Assembly (NCBI GenBank): GCA_027669525.1
Contig: JAQEDJ010000005.1
Location: 11,423 to 75,422, forward strand
DNA from: Coriobacteriaceae bacterium AM48-5
GTDB lineage: Bacteria; Actinomycetota; Coriobacteriia; Coriobacteriales; Coriobacteriaceae
Reading direction: 5' to 3'
DNA: 64,000 nt
Of the stretch, positions 1-7,919 are shown in pieces. The notes under the pieces are model-generated. The model ran no database searches and was not told the origin of the DNA. It saw only the letters and a list, made by a program, of their open reading frames with translations. Numbering within the stretch: position 1 is the stretch's first letter; each line of letters opens with the position of its first letter. A program made the translations under genes and the position numbers.

Positions 1-1
1 C

Positions 2-295
2 CCAAACATTGGTCCCGAGGTGGCAACAAAGTTTAATGCCGCCGGCGAGGCGACGCGCTGGGGCAAGAGCTACGAGCTGCTGGCACTGCCGGTGCTCAAC
101 CTGCTGCTAAGCGTGGCGACGTACTTTACGGCGGGACGCCAAGCTAAAAACAATGATGACTCCGCCGCCATGGCGCGCATCGTGTGCGAGCGCTACCTGC
201 GAAACGGCTGCATCACGGGTGTGTTTCTCAACGTAATCAACGTCTACTTTATGTATTCGGCGATTACCGGAACGGGCTTTGGCCTTGGTTTCTAG
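2..295 (+). CDS. DUF1648-type membrane protein, C-terminal part
   Basis: The frame is open to the left edge, so the gene begins outside the window and 97 residues are visible. The first residues carry the DUF1648 signature, a proline followed by a phenylalanine-asparagine-alanine-alanine-glycine-glutamate stretch and a WGK (positions 2-70). Two hydrophobic segments follow, one around LLALPVLNLLLSV and one around GVFLNVINVYFMY. DUF1648 proteins are small integral membrane proteins related to the SdpI immunity/signal family. The substrate or partner cannot be told from this fragment. A GTG at position 20 could be mistaken for a start, but it lies inside the conserved motif. Confidence 0.6.
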   Translation, partial: PNIGPEVATKFNAAGEATRWGKSYELLALPVLNLLLSVATYFTAGRQAKNNDDSAAMARIVCERYLRNGCITGVFLNVINVYFMYSAITGTGFGLGF

Positions 296-304
296 CTTGT
301 CCTT

Positions 305-694
305 TTAGGCAACGAGCCTGCACATATATTCAATGGCTGCTGCGAGGCCGCCGCTCGATCGTGGTTTAAAGACCATGTCGGCGGCGGTCTCGTTTTCGTA
401 TCCGGCGCCACGAAGGGCGAGTGCGATGCCGGCTTCCAGGAGAAGGGGCAGACCGCGTTGGCTGGTTGCGATTACGGCAGCCTGATTGAGCGAGCAGCTG
501 TGCGCTTGGCATTGGATGGCAAGTTCACCTTGCGCCGGGCAAGGGGTCAGAACGGCGGCGACGCGACTTGATAGCAATGCAAATGCTGTGCGCTCATCGG
601 GCGAAAGGCATTCGGCTTCAACGACGACAAGCTTGGGCGGTGCACTGTTTGTGCGAAGCGTGGCTGGGTACGTGCGGACCGAAGAACCCGACAT
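305..694 (-). CDS. Hypothetical protein, divergent from an XRE regulator
   Basis: This 129-residue protein has no family I recognise. It has no signal peptide and no clear membrane span; the hydrophobic stretch LPLLLEAGIALALRG near residue 85 looks like a buried helix. It contains two cysteines near the middle (CQAHSCS). It is transcribed away from the XRE-family regulator at 771-989, with a perfect 24-bp palindrome between them. That arrangement suggests the regulator controls both genes, possibly as a small toxin-antitoxin-like or stress pair, but this is only inference from layout. Confidence 0.5.
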   Translation of the reverse strand: MSGSSVRTYPATLRTNSAPPKLVVVEAECLSPDERTAFALLSSRVAAVLTPCPAQGELAIQCQAHSCSLNQAAVIATSQRGLPLLLEAGIALALRGAGYENETAADMVFKPRSSGGLAAAIEYMCRLVA

Positions 695-717
695 AGAAAA
701 CTCCTGTGTATTCGGGA

Positions 718-741
718 AAACGTAAACTATAGTTTACGTTT
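718..741. promoter_or_regulatory. Perfect 24-bp palindrome, candidate operator
   Basis: The half site AAACGTAAACTA is followed directly by its exact reverse complement, without a spacer. It lies between the divergent genes at 305-694 and 771-989, about 30 bases upstream of the XRE regulator start. Such a site is typical of an autoregulated divergent operator bound by a dimeric HTH protein. Confidence 0.65.
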
Positions 742-770
742 ATGTTCGGCTCCATTTCAAACTCGGCTGC

Positions 771-989
771 ATGGACGAACGTGCGAAACAGATTCTTGGC
801 AGGCGGGTCGAAGAGACGCGCAGAGACCTTGGTATCTCCAAGGTTGATTTTTGTGTGGCGACAGGAATCAGCCGACCCTACCTCGACCGAATCGAAGATG
901 GGACGGCAAATTTCACGCTCAAGGTTCTATTTAAGATCGCGCCCGCCCTTGGCATGACGGTGTCAGAGCTTCTCGAGGGTATCGAATAG
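771..989 (+). CDS. XRE-family helix-turn-helix regulator
   Basis: The 72-residue protein is almost entirely one Cro/CI-type HTH domain. The recognition region is visible as ISKVDFCVATGISRPYLDRI (residues 22-41), followed by the usual EDGTANFTLKVLFKIAPAL and a C-terminal LLEGIE. It probably binds DNA as a dimer and represses its own promoter through the palindrome at 718-741. The neighbour transcribed in the other direction (305-694) is the likely second target. No sensory domain is present, so any signal must come through a partner protein or proteolysis. Confidence 0.8.
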   Translation: MDERAKQILGRRVEETRRDLGISKVDFCVATGISRPYLDRIEDGTANFTLKVLFKIAPALGMTVSELLEGIE

Positions 990-998
990 GGGATACCC
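977..998. terminator. Small hairpin between convergent genes
   Basis: GGGTATC (977-983) pairs with GATACCC (992-998) around an 8-base loop. It lies at the end of the XRE gene and just downstream of the convergent asparaginase gene. There is no strong T-run, so terminator function is only likely. Confidence 0.4.
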
Positions 999-1011
999 GT
1001 CGATAACTGAA

Positions 1012-2023
1012 TTACGCCATCGGGACGCGGTCGTGGTTGACTTGGCTGTAGAACAGGCGCTGAATCTCGGCCGCATCACGTGACTGGCCGAGTGCCCACA
1101 TGGTCTTGGCCACGAGCGTCTCGGTGGTCATATCGTCGCCGCGCAAAATACCCGGATGATCGGCGTAGGCACGGCCGACCTCATAAACACCCAGGTCAAG
1201 GCCCTCTTCGGGAACCTGTGTGGTCATTACGACAGTGCGACCCGAGTTGACCCAGCGGAAAATCGCCTCTTGGAACGACTCGCCCGACTCGCCAAACTCG
1301 GGGATACCGCCAATGCCAAAGGTCTCCAGGATTACAGCATCGTAGCTGTCGGCAAGGGCGTCCAGGATACCCGGGTTCACGCCAGGCGTTAGCTTAAGGA
1401 CAAATACGCGCGGGTCGATGCTGTCGTAGAAACGCACCGGGTTTTCGCCCTGATGCGTGCCGTGAAGCCCGTTGCGCACGATGCGGTCGTTGCGGATATA
1501 GGCGATGGGCGGATAGTTGACGCTAATGAACGCGTTAAAGCTCATGGTGCGCTGTTTGCGGGCGCGCGTGCCGGCAATGGCTACGCCGCCAAACACGATT
1601 GAGACGTCGTGCGAGTGCTCGTCGAGCGCATAGAGCAGGCTCTGGTACAGGTTGAGCTTGGCGTCGGTAAAAGGGTTGCCATGGGCTTTTGCGAGCCGGT
1701 GAGCACGATGGGCTTGGGGCTGTCCTGAATCAGGTAGGAAAGCGCCGCCGCGGTGTAGCTCATGGTGTCGGTGCCGTGCAGAATCACGAAGCCGTCGTGG
1801 TCGGCATAACCCTCGACGATGACGTCGCGGATACGCATCCAGTCACTGGGACGCATATTGGTGCTGTCGATGTTCATGGGCTGCACGACGTCGAGCTCGC
1901 AGAGGCCGAGATCTCGGGGACGCTCTGGGCGAGCTCCTCACCGGTCAGGGCGGGGGAGAGGCCGTTGCCGTCCTCGGTCGATGCGATGGTGCCGCCCGTG
2001 GCGATGAGAAGGATGCGCTTCAT
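1012..2023 (-). CDS. ansA: L-asparaginase, type I (frame broken twice)
   Basis: The restored protein is about 337 residues, the usual size of cytoplasmic type I asparaginase, which hydrolyses asparagine to aspartate and ammonia. The N terminus MKRILLIATGGTIAST holds the first catalytic threonine motif, and FVILHGTDTMSYTAAAL holds the second (TDTM). The C-terminal part includes the VILETFGIGGIPE stretch. Two single bases are missing, near 1906 (a G of the GGGCC encoding SGLCEL) and near 1680 (a G of ATGGGCAAC), so the gene is spread over three frames. Because many unrelated genes here carry the same type of lesion, I think the gene is intact in the cell. The start is the ATG at 2023, directly before the MKRILL motif. 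Confidence 0.8.
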
Positions 2024-2099
2024 GCTGGTATTCCTATCGTATTTGCCGCCGCAGAGGCGGAGTCGTTCGGCAGTATTGTGGCACAGGGCGTCCAATGTT

Positions 2100-2128
2100 C
2101 AAACGTATTACATCATCTGTAACGTTTG
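2100..2128. promoter_or_regulatory. Imperfect inverted repeat upstream of guaA
   Basis: CAAACG and TTACA on the left mirror TGTAA and CGTTTG on the right around a 5-base centre. It lies between the asparaginase start and guaA, in the only non-coding stretch of the area (2024-2290). It could be an operator or a leader hairpin. No known purine riboswitch sequence was recognised. Confidence 0.35.
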
Positions 2129-2290
2129 GTAACACTCCAATTGCCGTCAAATAGGGGCCCAGGTCGTGCGTTTGCCGTGCGCTGATGGCTGCGAGGGACG
2201 AGAAACCCCATATAACGTGTACACTATGAAAGTTATTTTCGTTCATTCACGCGGGTGGGCACCGGCTCCCCGCCAACAGGAGGGGAAACC

Positions 2291-3888
2291 ATGGATCAAA
2301 AGGCTTCCGCAAAGGTCCTCGTACTCGACTTTGGTGCGCAGTACGGTCAGCTCATTGCCCGTCGCGTCCGCGACCTCAACGTGTATTCCGAGATCGTTCC
2401 CTGCGACATCTCGGCCGATGAGATTCGCGAGATGAACGCCTCTGCGCTCATCCTTTCTGGCGGCCCGGCCTCCGTGTACGCTGAGGACGCTCCGTCCATC
2501 GATCCCGCCATCTTTGACCTTGGCCTTCCCGTCCTGGGCTTTTGCTACGGCCATCAGATCACGGCTGTGACGCTCGGCGGCAAGGTCGGCCACTCCGAGG
2601 TGGGCGAGTACGGCCGCGCCACCATCACGCGCACGGCTGGCGCCAAGCTCTTTAACTCCACGCCCATGGAGCAGACCGTGTGGATGAGCCACCGCGACGC
2701 CGTGTCCGAGGTGCCCGAGGGCTTTACCGTTACCGCCAGCACCGACGTGTGCCCGGTTGCCGCCATGGAATGCGTCGAGCGCAAGATCTTCACCACGCAG
2801 TTCCACCCCGAGGTCAAGCACTCCGAGTACGGTCAGCAGCTGCTGAGCAACTTCCTGTTTGAGATCTGCGGCCTGGAGCCCAACTGGAGCATGGACAACC
2901 TGGTCGAGACCATGACGGCTGAGTTCCGCGAGAAGGTCGGCGACGACCGCGTGATTCTGGCCCTGTCCGGTGGCGTCGACTCCTCCGTCGTGGCTGCGCT
3001 GGCCGCCCGCGCGTGGGCAAGCAGATGACCTGCGTGTTCATCAACCACGGCCTGCTGCGCAAGGGCGAGCCCGAGCAGGTGGAGGAGGTCTTCACCAAGC
3101 AGTTTGACGTCGACTTTATCCACGTCCACGCCGAGGACCGCTACGCCGAGCTTCTGGCCGGCGTGACCGAGCCCGAGGAGAAGCGCCGCATCATCGGCAC
3201 GCAGTTCTGGAAAGAGTTCTTCGCGGTCGCCCAGCAGCTCGAGTGCGACGGCAAGCCGGTCAAGTACCTGGCTCAGGGCACCATCTACCCCGACATCATC
3301 GAGTCCGGCGCGCGCAAGACGGGCGGCAAGACGGCCACCATCAAGAGCCACCACAACCTGATCCCGTTCCCCGAGGGCGTGCACTTCGACCTTATCGAGC
3401 CGCTCGACCACTTCTTTAAGGACGAGGTCCGTGCACTTGGTCTGGCGCTGGGCCTGCCGGGTAACATCGTGTTCCGCCAGCCTTTCCCGGGCCCGGGTCT
3501 GGCCATCCGCATCATCGGCGCGGTCGACAAGGAGAAGCTCGAGATCCTCAAGAATGCCGACGCCATCGTGCGCGAGGAGCTCGACGCCTATAACCAGCGT
3601 CTGTTTGAGCAGACCGGCGAGCGCAACTCCGAGCATAGCTGCTGGCAGTATTTCGCCGTCCTGCCCGACATTAAGTCCGTCGGCGTTATGGGCGACGAGC
3701 GCACCTACCAGCGCCCAATTATCCTGCGTGCCGTCGAGTCCAGCGATGCCATGACCGCCGACTGGGCCAAGCTGCCCTACGACGTGCTGGCCCGCATTTC
3801 CGGCCGCATCGTTGCCGAGGTCCCCGGTGCCAACCGCGTGTGCTACGACATCACGTCCAAGCCGCCGGCGACGATCGAGTGGGAGTAG
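2291..3888 (+). CDS. guaA: GMP synthase, glutamine-hydrolysing (one frameshift)
   Basis: This enzyme makes GMP from XMP, using glutamine and ATP. The restored length is 532 residues. The N-terminal class I amidotransferase domain (about 1-195) shows [11 protein letters not shown], the nucleophile in GFCYGHQ and the FHPEVKHS histidine. The ATP pyrophosphatase domain starts with the P-loop [12 protein letters not shown], and the C-terminal dimerisation domain ends PPATIEWE. One base is missing near 3012 (GCGCCGTGG now reads GCGCGTGG), which splits the gene between the P-loop and GKQMTCVF. The ribosome binding site AGGAGGGG precedes the ATG at 2291. As guaA is normally needed for growth without guanine, a consensus error is likely. 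A second, glutaminase-free copy lies at 25978-26958. Confidence 0.93.
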
Positions 3889-3933
3889 CCGAGGGTCTAA
3901 TACGGCACGTCACAAAAGGTAGTGAATAGCAAT

Positions 3934-3967
3934 GAAGCCCCAGGTAGAATTGGCTATCTGGGGCTTC
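3934..3967 (+). terminator. Hairpin after guaA
   Basis: GAAGCCCCAG (3934-3943) pairs perfectly with CTGGGGCTTC (3958-3967) around a 14-base loop, 45 bases after the guaA stop. There is no long T-run but the stem is strong, so it probably ends guaA transcription. Confidence 0.6.
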
Positions 3968-4308
3968 TTCATGCAACGTCGCGATGCGCTCCATAACGCT
4001 CTATTTGGGGAATTTAGTTCAGGCAATGAAGACGGGCACATGAACGCAGAAAGGACGGCACGAGGCCCACTTGAATCCTCGACACTCATCCGCATTATCG
4101 TTGCCCCAATGCCCTCTGCATCAAGCGAGGTCGGCGGTTAAGCAACGGCTCGGCGAGTGTTATTTTGAGAGCTACGCGCATCTAAGGCGAGTTTTCGTGG
4201 TAAAAACTACTTGCCGGAAGCCGCGGCTTTCAGAGTACGGCTTACGTGCACGTTTAACCTCCGTGGGCGACGGGGTGCCGCAAGGCGTAGAGTATCGCTC
4301 ACCTGTAG
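3968..4308. other. Intergenic stretch without a supported gene
   Basis: About 340 bases in which I see no convincing gene. A small inverted repeat, GTTTT / AAAAC around CGTGGT, sits near 4190-4206. Short open frames exist on both strands but resemble no family. The stretch marks the left side of the accessory island. Confidence 0.4.
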
Positions 4309-4494
4309 GGGCAGCGTCGCTTTAGGACCGAGGGTTCGGCCTACTACGAGACGCCCCAGCGCATCATCGACGGCAACACCAAGCGCATTGTCTCCGAGTG
4401 TCAGGCGTACCTCGACCGCTACGAGCGCGAGGGAAGGCCTCGCTTTGCCGTCGACATCGACCGCATCGTGGGGCTGCTGGAGGGCGAGAAGTAG
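4309..4494 (+). pseudogene. 3' remnant of an unrecognised gene
   Basis: From the TAG at 4306-4308 the frame stays open for 61 codons to the TAG at 4492-4494. The translation looks protein-like: it contains AYYETPQRIIDGNTKRI, then a helix rich in charged residues and a C terminus of IVGLLEGEK. No start codon with a ribosome binding site is present and the sequence upstream does not continue the frame, so I read it as the tail of a deleted gene. I do not recognise the family. It lies at the island edge, among other truncated genes. Confidence 0.4.
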
Positions 4495-4702
4495 GGCACC
4501 TCGGCTCAGTCTCGAGCCATGCGGAGTCGCTCCGCATTTTTGAACGCCGCGTGTGCGTCCCAAATACTTGAGAAACAAACTGTGAAGTGCAGTGGCGCGC
4601 CCGTGCCCGTGCATGGCCGTCACCATCAGCGTCTACGCGGCGTCGGCTTCAAGTGGAACTGGCACCGCTGCTGTATATGGTTTGCCTTGCTGCAAATGGC
4701 GA

Positions 4703-5119
4703 TCAATGCCCACGATGCTTCTGCTTGCGCTTCAGCTTTCGCTGCTCGAAGCGCGCCTCCGCCTCATCCGCGCGACGCTGGCTTCTTGCTTGAGCCGACT
4801 CCCGCTTCATCGCTTCCCGCTGTGCCGCGAGAGCCTGCTGCGCCTTGGTGCTCATCGCTGGCTGCTTGAGGCTTTCGCCGCCTCGCGAGCGCGCCGCTTG
4901 GGGTTCTTCGCGGGCTTGCTTGCCTCAGCCGGTTTGCCATCGAAGAACGAGAGCTTCTCCCATTGCCGGCAACGAATTGCAGAATCTCCTCATCGGACGC
5001 TCCGCGCCGAAGACGATGCGGGCGACGCCGTACCTTCCGTCCTCGACATGCTCCGCCAGCCCGACCCAGAATTGGCCGTCGTGATATACGGCCAGGGTGG
5101 ACGACACGCTGATCTGCAT
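4703..5119 (-). CDS. yjdF: YjdF family protein (DUF2992), three frameshifts
   Basis: The start MQISVSSTLAVYHDGQFWVG and the following EHVEDGRYGVARIVFGAE are the DUF2992/YjdF signature. The C-terminal helical tail (STKAQQALAAQREAMKRE, ending KQKHRGH) is also typical. The restored length is 139 residues. Three single bases are missing, near 5006 (GAE/SDEEI), 4962 (VAGN/WEKL) and 4858 (before STKAQQ); together they restore the original phase, so the stop at 4703 is in the right register. The ATG at 5119 is preceded by AGGAGGAACC. YjdF function is unknown; in Bacillus its gene follows a riboswitch that senses azaaromatic compounds. The 150 bases upstream here are also GC-rich and structured. Confidence 0.75.
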
Positions 5120-5270
5120 GGTTGGTTCCTCCTTTATGTAGATGACCATGCAGAGAAGGGACAACCAAGGAGGCAGGTTACTGATGCGGACTCCCGCACG
5201 CCCACGACTACCCGACGGGGACTGTGTTTTCATCTCTGGTGGTTGGATTGTAGCATGAACGAATGCGCAT
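5120..5270 (-). promoter_or_regulatory. Structured leader of yjdF, candidate yjdF riboswitch
   Basis: Reading the minus strand, a TACAAT-like -10 near 5250 is followed by about 130 untranslated bases. They contain a perfect hairpin TGCGG-GAGT-CCGCA (5185-5198) and a smaller CCC-GTC-GGG hairpin before the ribosome binding site. yjdF genes are known to be led by the yjdF RNA motif. I did not match the conserved core base by base, so this is a candidate only. Confidence 0.35.
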
Positions 5271-5288
5271 TGACCTCGCTGCCGGCAT

Positions 5289-5516
5289 GCTGTGACTGGT
5301 CGAGGGTTTTACCAGGAATGGGGAAAGCCGGCACAGGAGCTGCGCCCGGGCGATGTGGTCAACATCGCCCCGGGGGTGAAGCATTGACACGGAGCCGCGC
5401 CCGACGGCTGGTTCTCCCATCTCGCGCTGGAGGTTCCGGACGAGGAGACCTTCAACGAGTGGCTGGAGCCCGTGGACGACGAGGAATACCTCAAAGCGAC
5501 TAACAAGAAGGCTTAA
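5289..5516 (+). pseudogene. Cupin protein, 3' remnant with an internal stop
   Basis: The frame ending at TAA 5514-5516 reads TGRGFYQEWGKPAQELRPGD, then VVNIAPGVKH, a TGA, then HGAAPDGWFSHLALEV and a C-terminal EEYLKATNKKA. This is the second half of a cupin of the mandelonitrile-lyase/carboxymuconolactone-associated type. The N-terminal half is absent. The conserved W between the two histidines has become TGA (5385-5390 area), so the gene looks truly dead, unlike the frameshifted genes elsewhere. Its stop overlaps the stop of the convergent sirtuin fragment. Confidence 0.6.
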
Positions 5517-5827
5517 GCACCGTCTCCTGCCCGCGCCGCAGCGAGCAGTGTGCTCAAATCGGCCTGAATCGCCTCCGCCTTGCTCCCGAGCTGCAGTGGG
5601 GCCGAGTCGCCCGAGATGTTTACGCTCAGCAGGTGCGCATCTGGCAGCTTTGCGGTCATGCTCCAGAACGGGAGTGTGATGATGCCAGGGGTCATCTCGC
5701 CCCCGCCGAGCTCCAGCAGCAGCACACGGCCAGCTCCGCGCTCGTGCACGAAGCGCTCGTATCGTCCGAGGCTCTCGCGCCATGTCGCACCCTGCAGAAA
5801 CGTGTCGTCGCGCACCCACGGTACAAG
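5513..5827 (-). pseudogene. SirTM-like sirtuin, C-terminal fragment (unit A)
   Basis: The fragment encodes VRDDTFLQGATWRESLGRYE and later GGGEMTPGIITLPFWSM, the C-terminal third of a macrodomain-linked (SirTM-like) sirtuin. At DNA level it matches the end of the sirtuin gene at 8563-9411 almost base for base from about 5517 to 5827, then stops abruptly after GGTACAAG. Upstream lies unrelated sequence and then the radical SAM pair. The matching N-terminal sirtuin fragment lies on the far side of that pair (7576-7776). It cannot make a functional enzyme. Confidence 0.75.
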
Positions 5828-5833
5828 ATACTG

Positions 5834-5850
5834 GTTTTCCGTGCGAAAAC
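5834..5850. repeat. Short hairpin at the left island junction
   Basis: GTTTTC (5834-5839) pairs with GAAAAC (5845-5850) around CGTGC, within ten bases of where the sirtuin homology ends. The remaining bases to 6059 hold no recognisable gene. It may mark a recombination junction or act as a weak terminator. Confidence 0.3.
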
Positions 5851-6059
5851 GCTCATGCCGCTAAATTGAGCGACCGCCTGTACTGCAGCGGGATCATCCG
5901 TCCGAGCGATCCCTTAATCCGTCGCCCGTTGCGCCAATCGGCAGAAGCCACGCGTGGACGCTAATCGCTCGAGCGAATCGTCGTCGGTTTCCGTTTAACG
6001 ATTTCTTTTTCCGCTATTATCCGACCCTCGGACTTCCTCGTGATAGAAGTAGTCCACGA

Positions 6060-6902
6060 TCACCGGATGCCCTGGGGGACTCTGCCATAAGGCATTTCGT
6101 TGTCCACAAAGGGGCAATCGTACTTCTTGGCCATTTCCTCGGCTTTTACTTCAAGCGCTTCAAAATAGCTACGGTTGCGCTTGTTATAGATCTCATCGTA
6201 AAGCGGTACGAGATCGGGATGTTTCTCGGCGATATAATCCAGGATCGCTTTTTTGAAACCACCCCGAAGATTGAGATTTTCGAGCCAAAACAAATCGCAC
6301 CGATCCTTTACTCGCTCAAAAATCATCTCAAAATCCGTGATGCCGGGAAATACCGGGGACACGAAGCAGACCGTACGGATACCTTCGTCATACACCTGCT
6401 TCATAGCAGCGATACGACGCTCGATGCTCGACGCGGAGTCCATATCGTTCTTGAAGTTCTCATCCAGCGTGTTGATCGACCATGAAACGGTCACTCGTCC
6501 AAGCTTCTTCAGCAGATCGATATCCCGCACCACAAGATCGGACTTTGTGCAGATCAGAATATCCGCATCGCTGCCAATCAGCTGCTCCAGGAGTTTCCTG
6601 GTATTCCCGAATCGCTCCTCCTGTGGATTGTAGCCATCCGTCACAGAACCGATAACCACCCGCTGTCCAGCGTATTTCTTCGGATTCTTGATTTCCGGCC
6701 AATTCTTCACATCAAGAAAGGTGCCCCATTCCTCCTTGTGTCCGGTAAAGCGCTTCATAAAGGAGGCATAGCAATACTTGCAGGCATGCGTGCAGCCTAC
6801 ATAGGGATTGACCGAGTAGCCGCCTACCGGCAGGCTGGACTTGGTCATGATGTTCTTTGCTTCCACCTCATTGATGAGGATTCCATCGATCACTTCCGCC
6901 AT
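6060..6902 (-). CDS. Radical SAM mobile pair protein (SPL-like)
   Basis: This 280-residue protein carries the radical SAM cluster motif CTHACKYC (CX3CX2C, about residue 36), preceded by NPYVGC. It also has the SPL/MiaB-like GSVTDGYNPQEER and ILICTKSDLVVRDIDLL stretches of a SAM-binding barrel. It overlaps the second radical SAM gene (6890-7579) by 13 bases. Together they match the two-gene 'radical SAM mobile pair' known from gut Firmicutes, whose substrate is unknown. The start chosen is the ATG at 6902 (MAEVIDGILINEVEAKN), because longer versions read through the neighbour. Base composition is visibly more AT-rich than the flanks, which suggests transfer. The MarR-type regulator that often accompanies the pair is not present. 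Confidence 0.8.
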   Translation of the reverse strand: MAEVIDGILINEVEAKNIMTKSSLPVGGYSVNPYVGCTHACKYCYASFMKRFTGHKEEWGTFLDVKNWPEIKNPKKYAGQRVVIGSVTDGYNPQEERFGNTRKLLEQLIGSDADILICTKSDLVVRDIDLLKKLGRVTVSWSINTLDENFKNDMDSASSIERRIAAMKQVYDEGIRTVCFVSPVFPGITDFEMIFERVKDRCDLFWLENLNLRGGFKKAILDYIAEKHPDLVPLYDEIYNKRNRSYFEALEVKAEEMAKKYDCPFVDNEMPYGRVPQGIR

Positions 6903-7579
6903 GTTCTCTGCACCTCCAGCACTCTTTCTAATTCTTCCGGCAATTCCTGAATCATGTTTTCGTCCCCTATGACAGAGACGAGGTCTTCCTTCATAAACAT
7001 TGGAATGCCAAGCGCGTGCGCCTGGTCCGTCAAAGACCATGCCCACTCCGGTTCCGTATGAACCTTCCTGCTCTGCGCCCCGGTTATGGTACCGACGACG
7101 ATCCAGTTGATTCCGGAAAGGTCGACCGTACCGGGATCGTCGAATAGCGGCTCAAAAGTAACGAAGAAGTGATTTGCTTTGACGTTTTCCCGAAGGGCGT
7201 CGATACGCCACAGCTCCGCTCTCCTCGTCACCGTAACGCCGAACCATGCGTTTTCCAGGTCGGTATCTAAATCCAGCAAATCGGGTCTCTTGGTCAGGAA
7301 CAGGAACTGATGCTGTGGATTCTCATGGATCTTTGCAAATACCTCGTCTCGCCATTCCGGCTTCCACCCGGAGAGATCGCTCATGCCGGTAAGGAGAAAG
7401 TTCTGCGGGCGTTTCTTTTCCATCATCTTGAGCTTGCTCGGGAAGAACGCAGGATCAGCGAAGTCGTCAATCATATGCCAACGTTTCACATTGTTACGGG
7501 CATAGCAATATGGACACCCCACCGTGCAGCCGATGACGATATTCATATTTTGAATCTGATTTTTGATGCAGATGCTCAT
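6890..7579 (-). CDS. Radical SAM mobile pair protein (DUF5131-like)
   Basis: This 229-residue protein begins MSICIKNQIQNMNIVIGCTV and holds the cluster motif CTVGCPYC (residues 18-25). FLLTGMSDLSGW and FLFLTKRPDLLD are typical of the DUF5131 / phage Gp37-Gp68 radical SAM family. It is the upstream gene of the pair. Its ATG overlaps the stop of the truncated sirtuin N terminus (7576-7776) as ATGA, so its translation may be coupled to that fragment and driven by the sirtuin promoter. That layout implies the pair has come under TetR control. The enzymatic substrate is unknown. Confidence 0.8.
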   Translation of the reverse strand: MSICIKNQIQNMNIVIGCTVGCPYCYARNNVKRWHMIDDFADPAFFPSKLKMMEKKRPQNFLLTGMSDLSGWKPEWRDEVFAKIHENPQHQFLFLTKRPDLLDLDTDLENAWFGVTVTRRAELWRIDALRENVKANHFFVTFEPLFDDPGTVDLSGINWIVVGTITGAQSRKVHTEPEWAWSLTDQAHALGIPMFMKEDLVSVIGDENMIQELPEELERVLEVQRTWRK

Positions 7580-7776
7580 AACGCCTGCCTACCTGCCTCT
7601 CCCGTAAACACGCAATCAGCCTCCCCCACCTTGCGGGCAAAAGCCTCGATATCTTGCTTGCAAGCAGCAGGCTCGCAATCGCTCAAATCGTATGACGTGC
7701 CGCCGTTTCGATAGACGGCCCGATGGGAAAACGATCGGTTGACAAGCCCGATGCCGAGCTTCTCGTACAGGGTCAT
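7576..7776 (-). pseudogene. SirTM-like sirtuin, N-terminal fragment (unit A)
   Basis: The 66-residue product MTLYEKLGIGLVNRSFSHRA... is homologous to the start of the sirtuin at 10101-11064 (VTLYEQLVVELTNRSF). Homology runs to GEADCVFTG, the beginning of the NAD-binding GxG motif, then ends after a few unrelated residues. Its ribosome binding site (AAAGGGAG) and promoter region are kept. Its stop overlaps the start of the radical SAM gene, so it may now act as a leader cistron. It belongs to a duplicated unit whose interior was lost or replaced. Confidence 0.7.
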
Positions 7777-7796
7777 CCGTGCTCCCTTTCAGCTAA

Positions 7797-7814
7797 AATA
7801 AACAGGTGTCTATA
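7797..7814. promoter_or_regulatory. Candidate TetR operator, copy 1
   Basis: AATAAACAGGTGTCTATA is an imperfect palindrome of the form TATAnACAnnTGTnTATA. It lies between the divergent sirtuin fragment and TetR gene, and is kept almost unchanged at 11086-11103 in the second copy. Both promoters of the divergent unit probably overlap it. Confidence 0.5.
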
Positions 7815-7919
7815 AACAGTATCCTTGTTGATTTTCGCAGGGGCAATGAACAAACGCGTGCACCTGTCGATAAACGAACAGCTACTGGACATTGTCAAAC
7901 GACTCAGATTGGAGAGGCG

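Noticed and set aside
4207..4626. 139-codon minus-strand frame
   Set aside because: Its translation is low-complexity and basic, without motifs, and the plus-strand remnant at 4309-4494 looks more protein-like.
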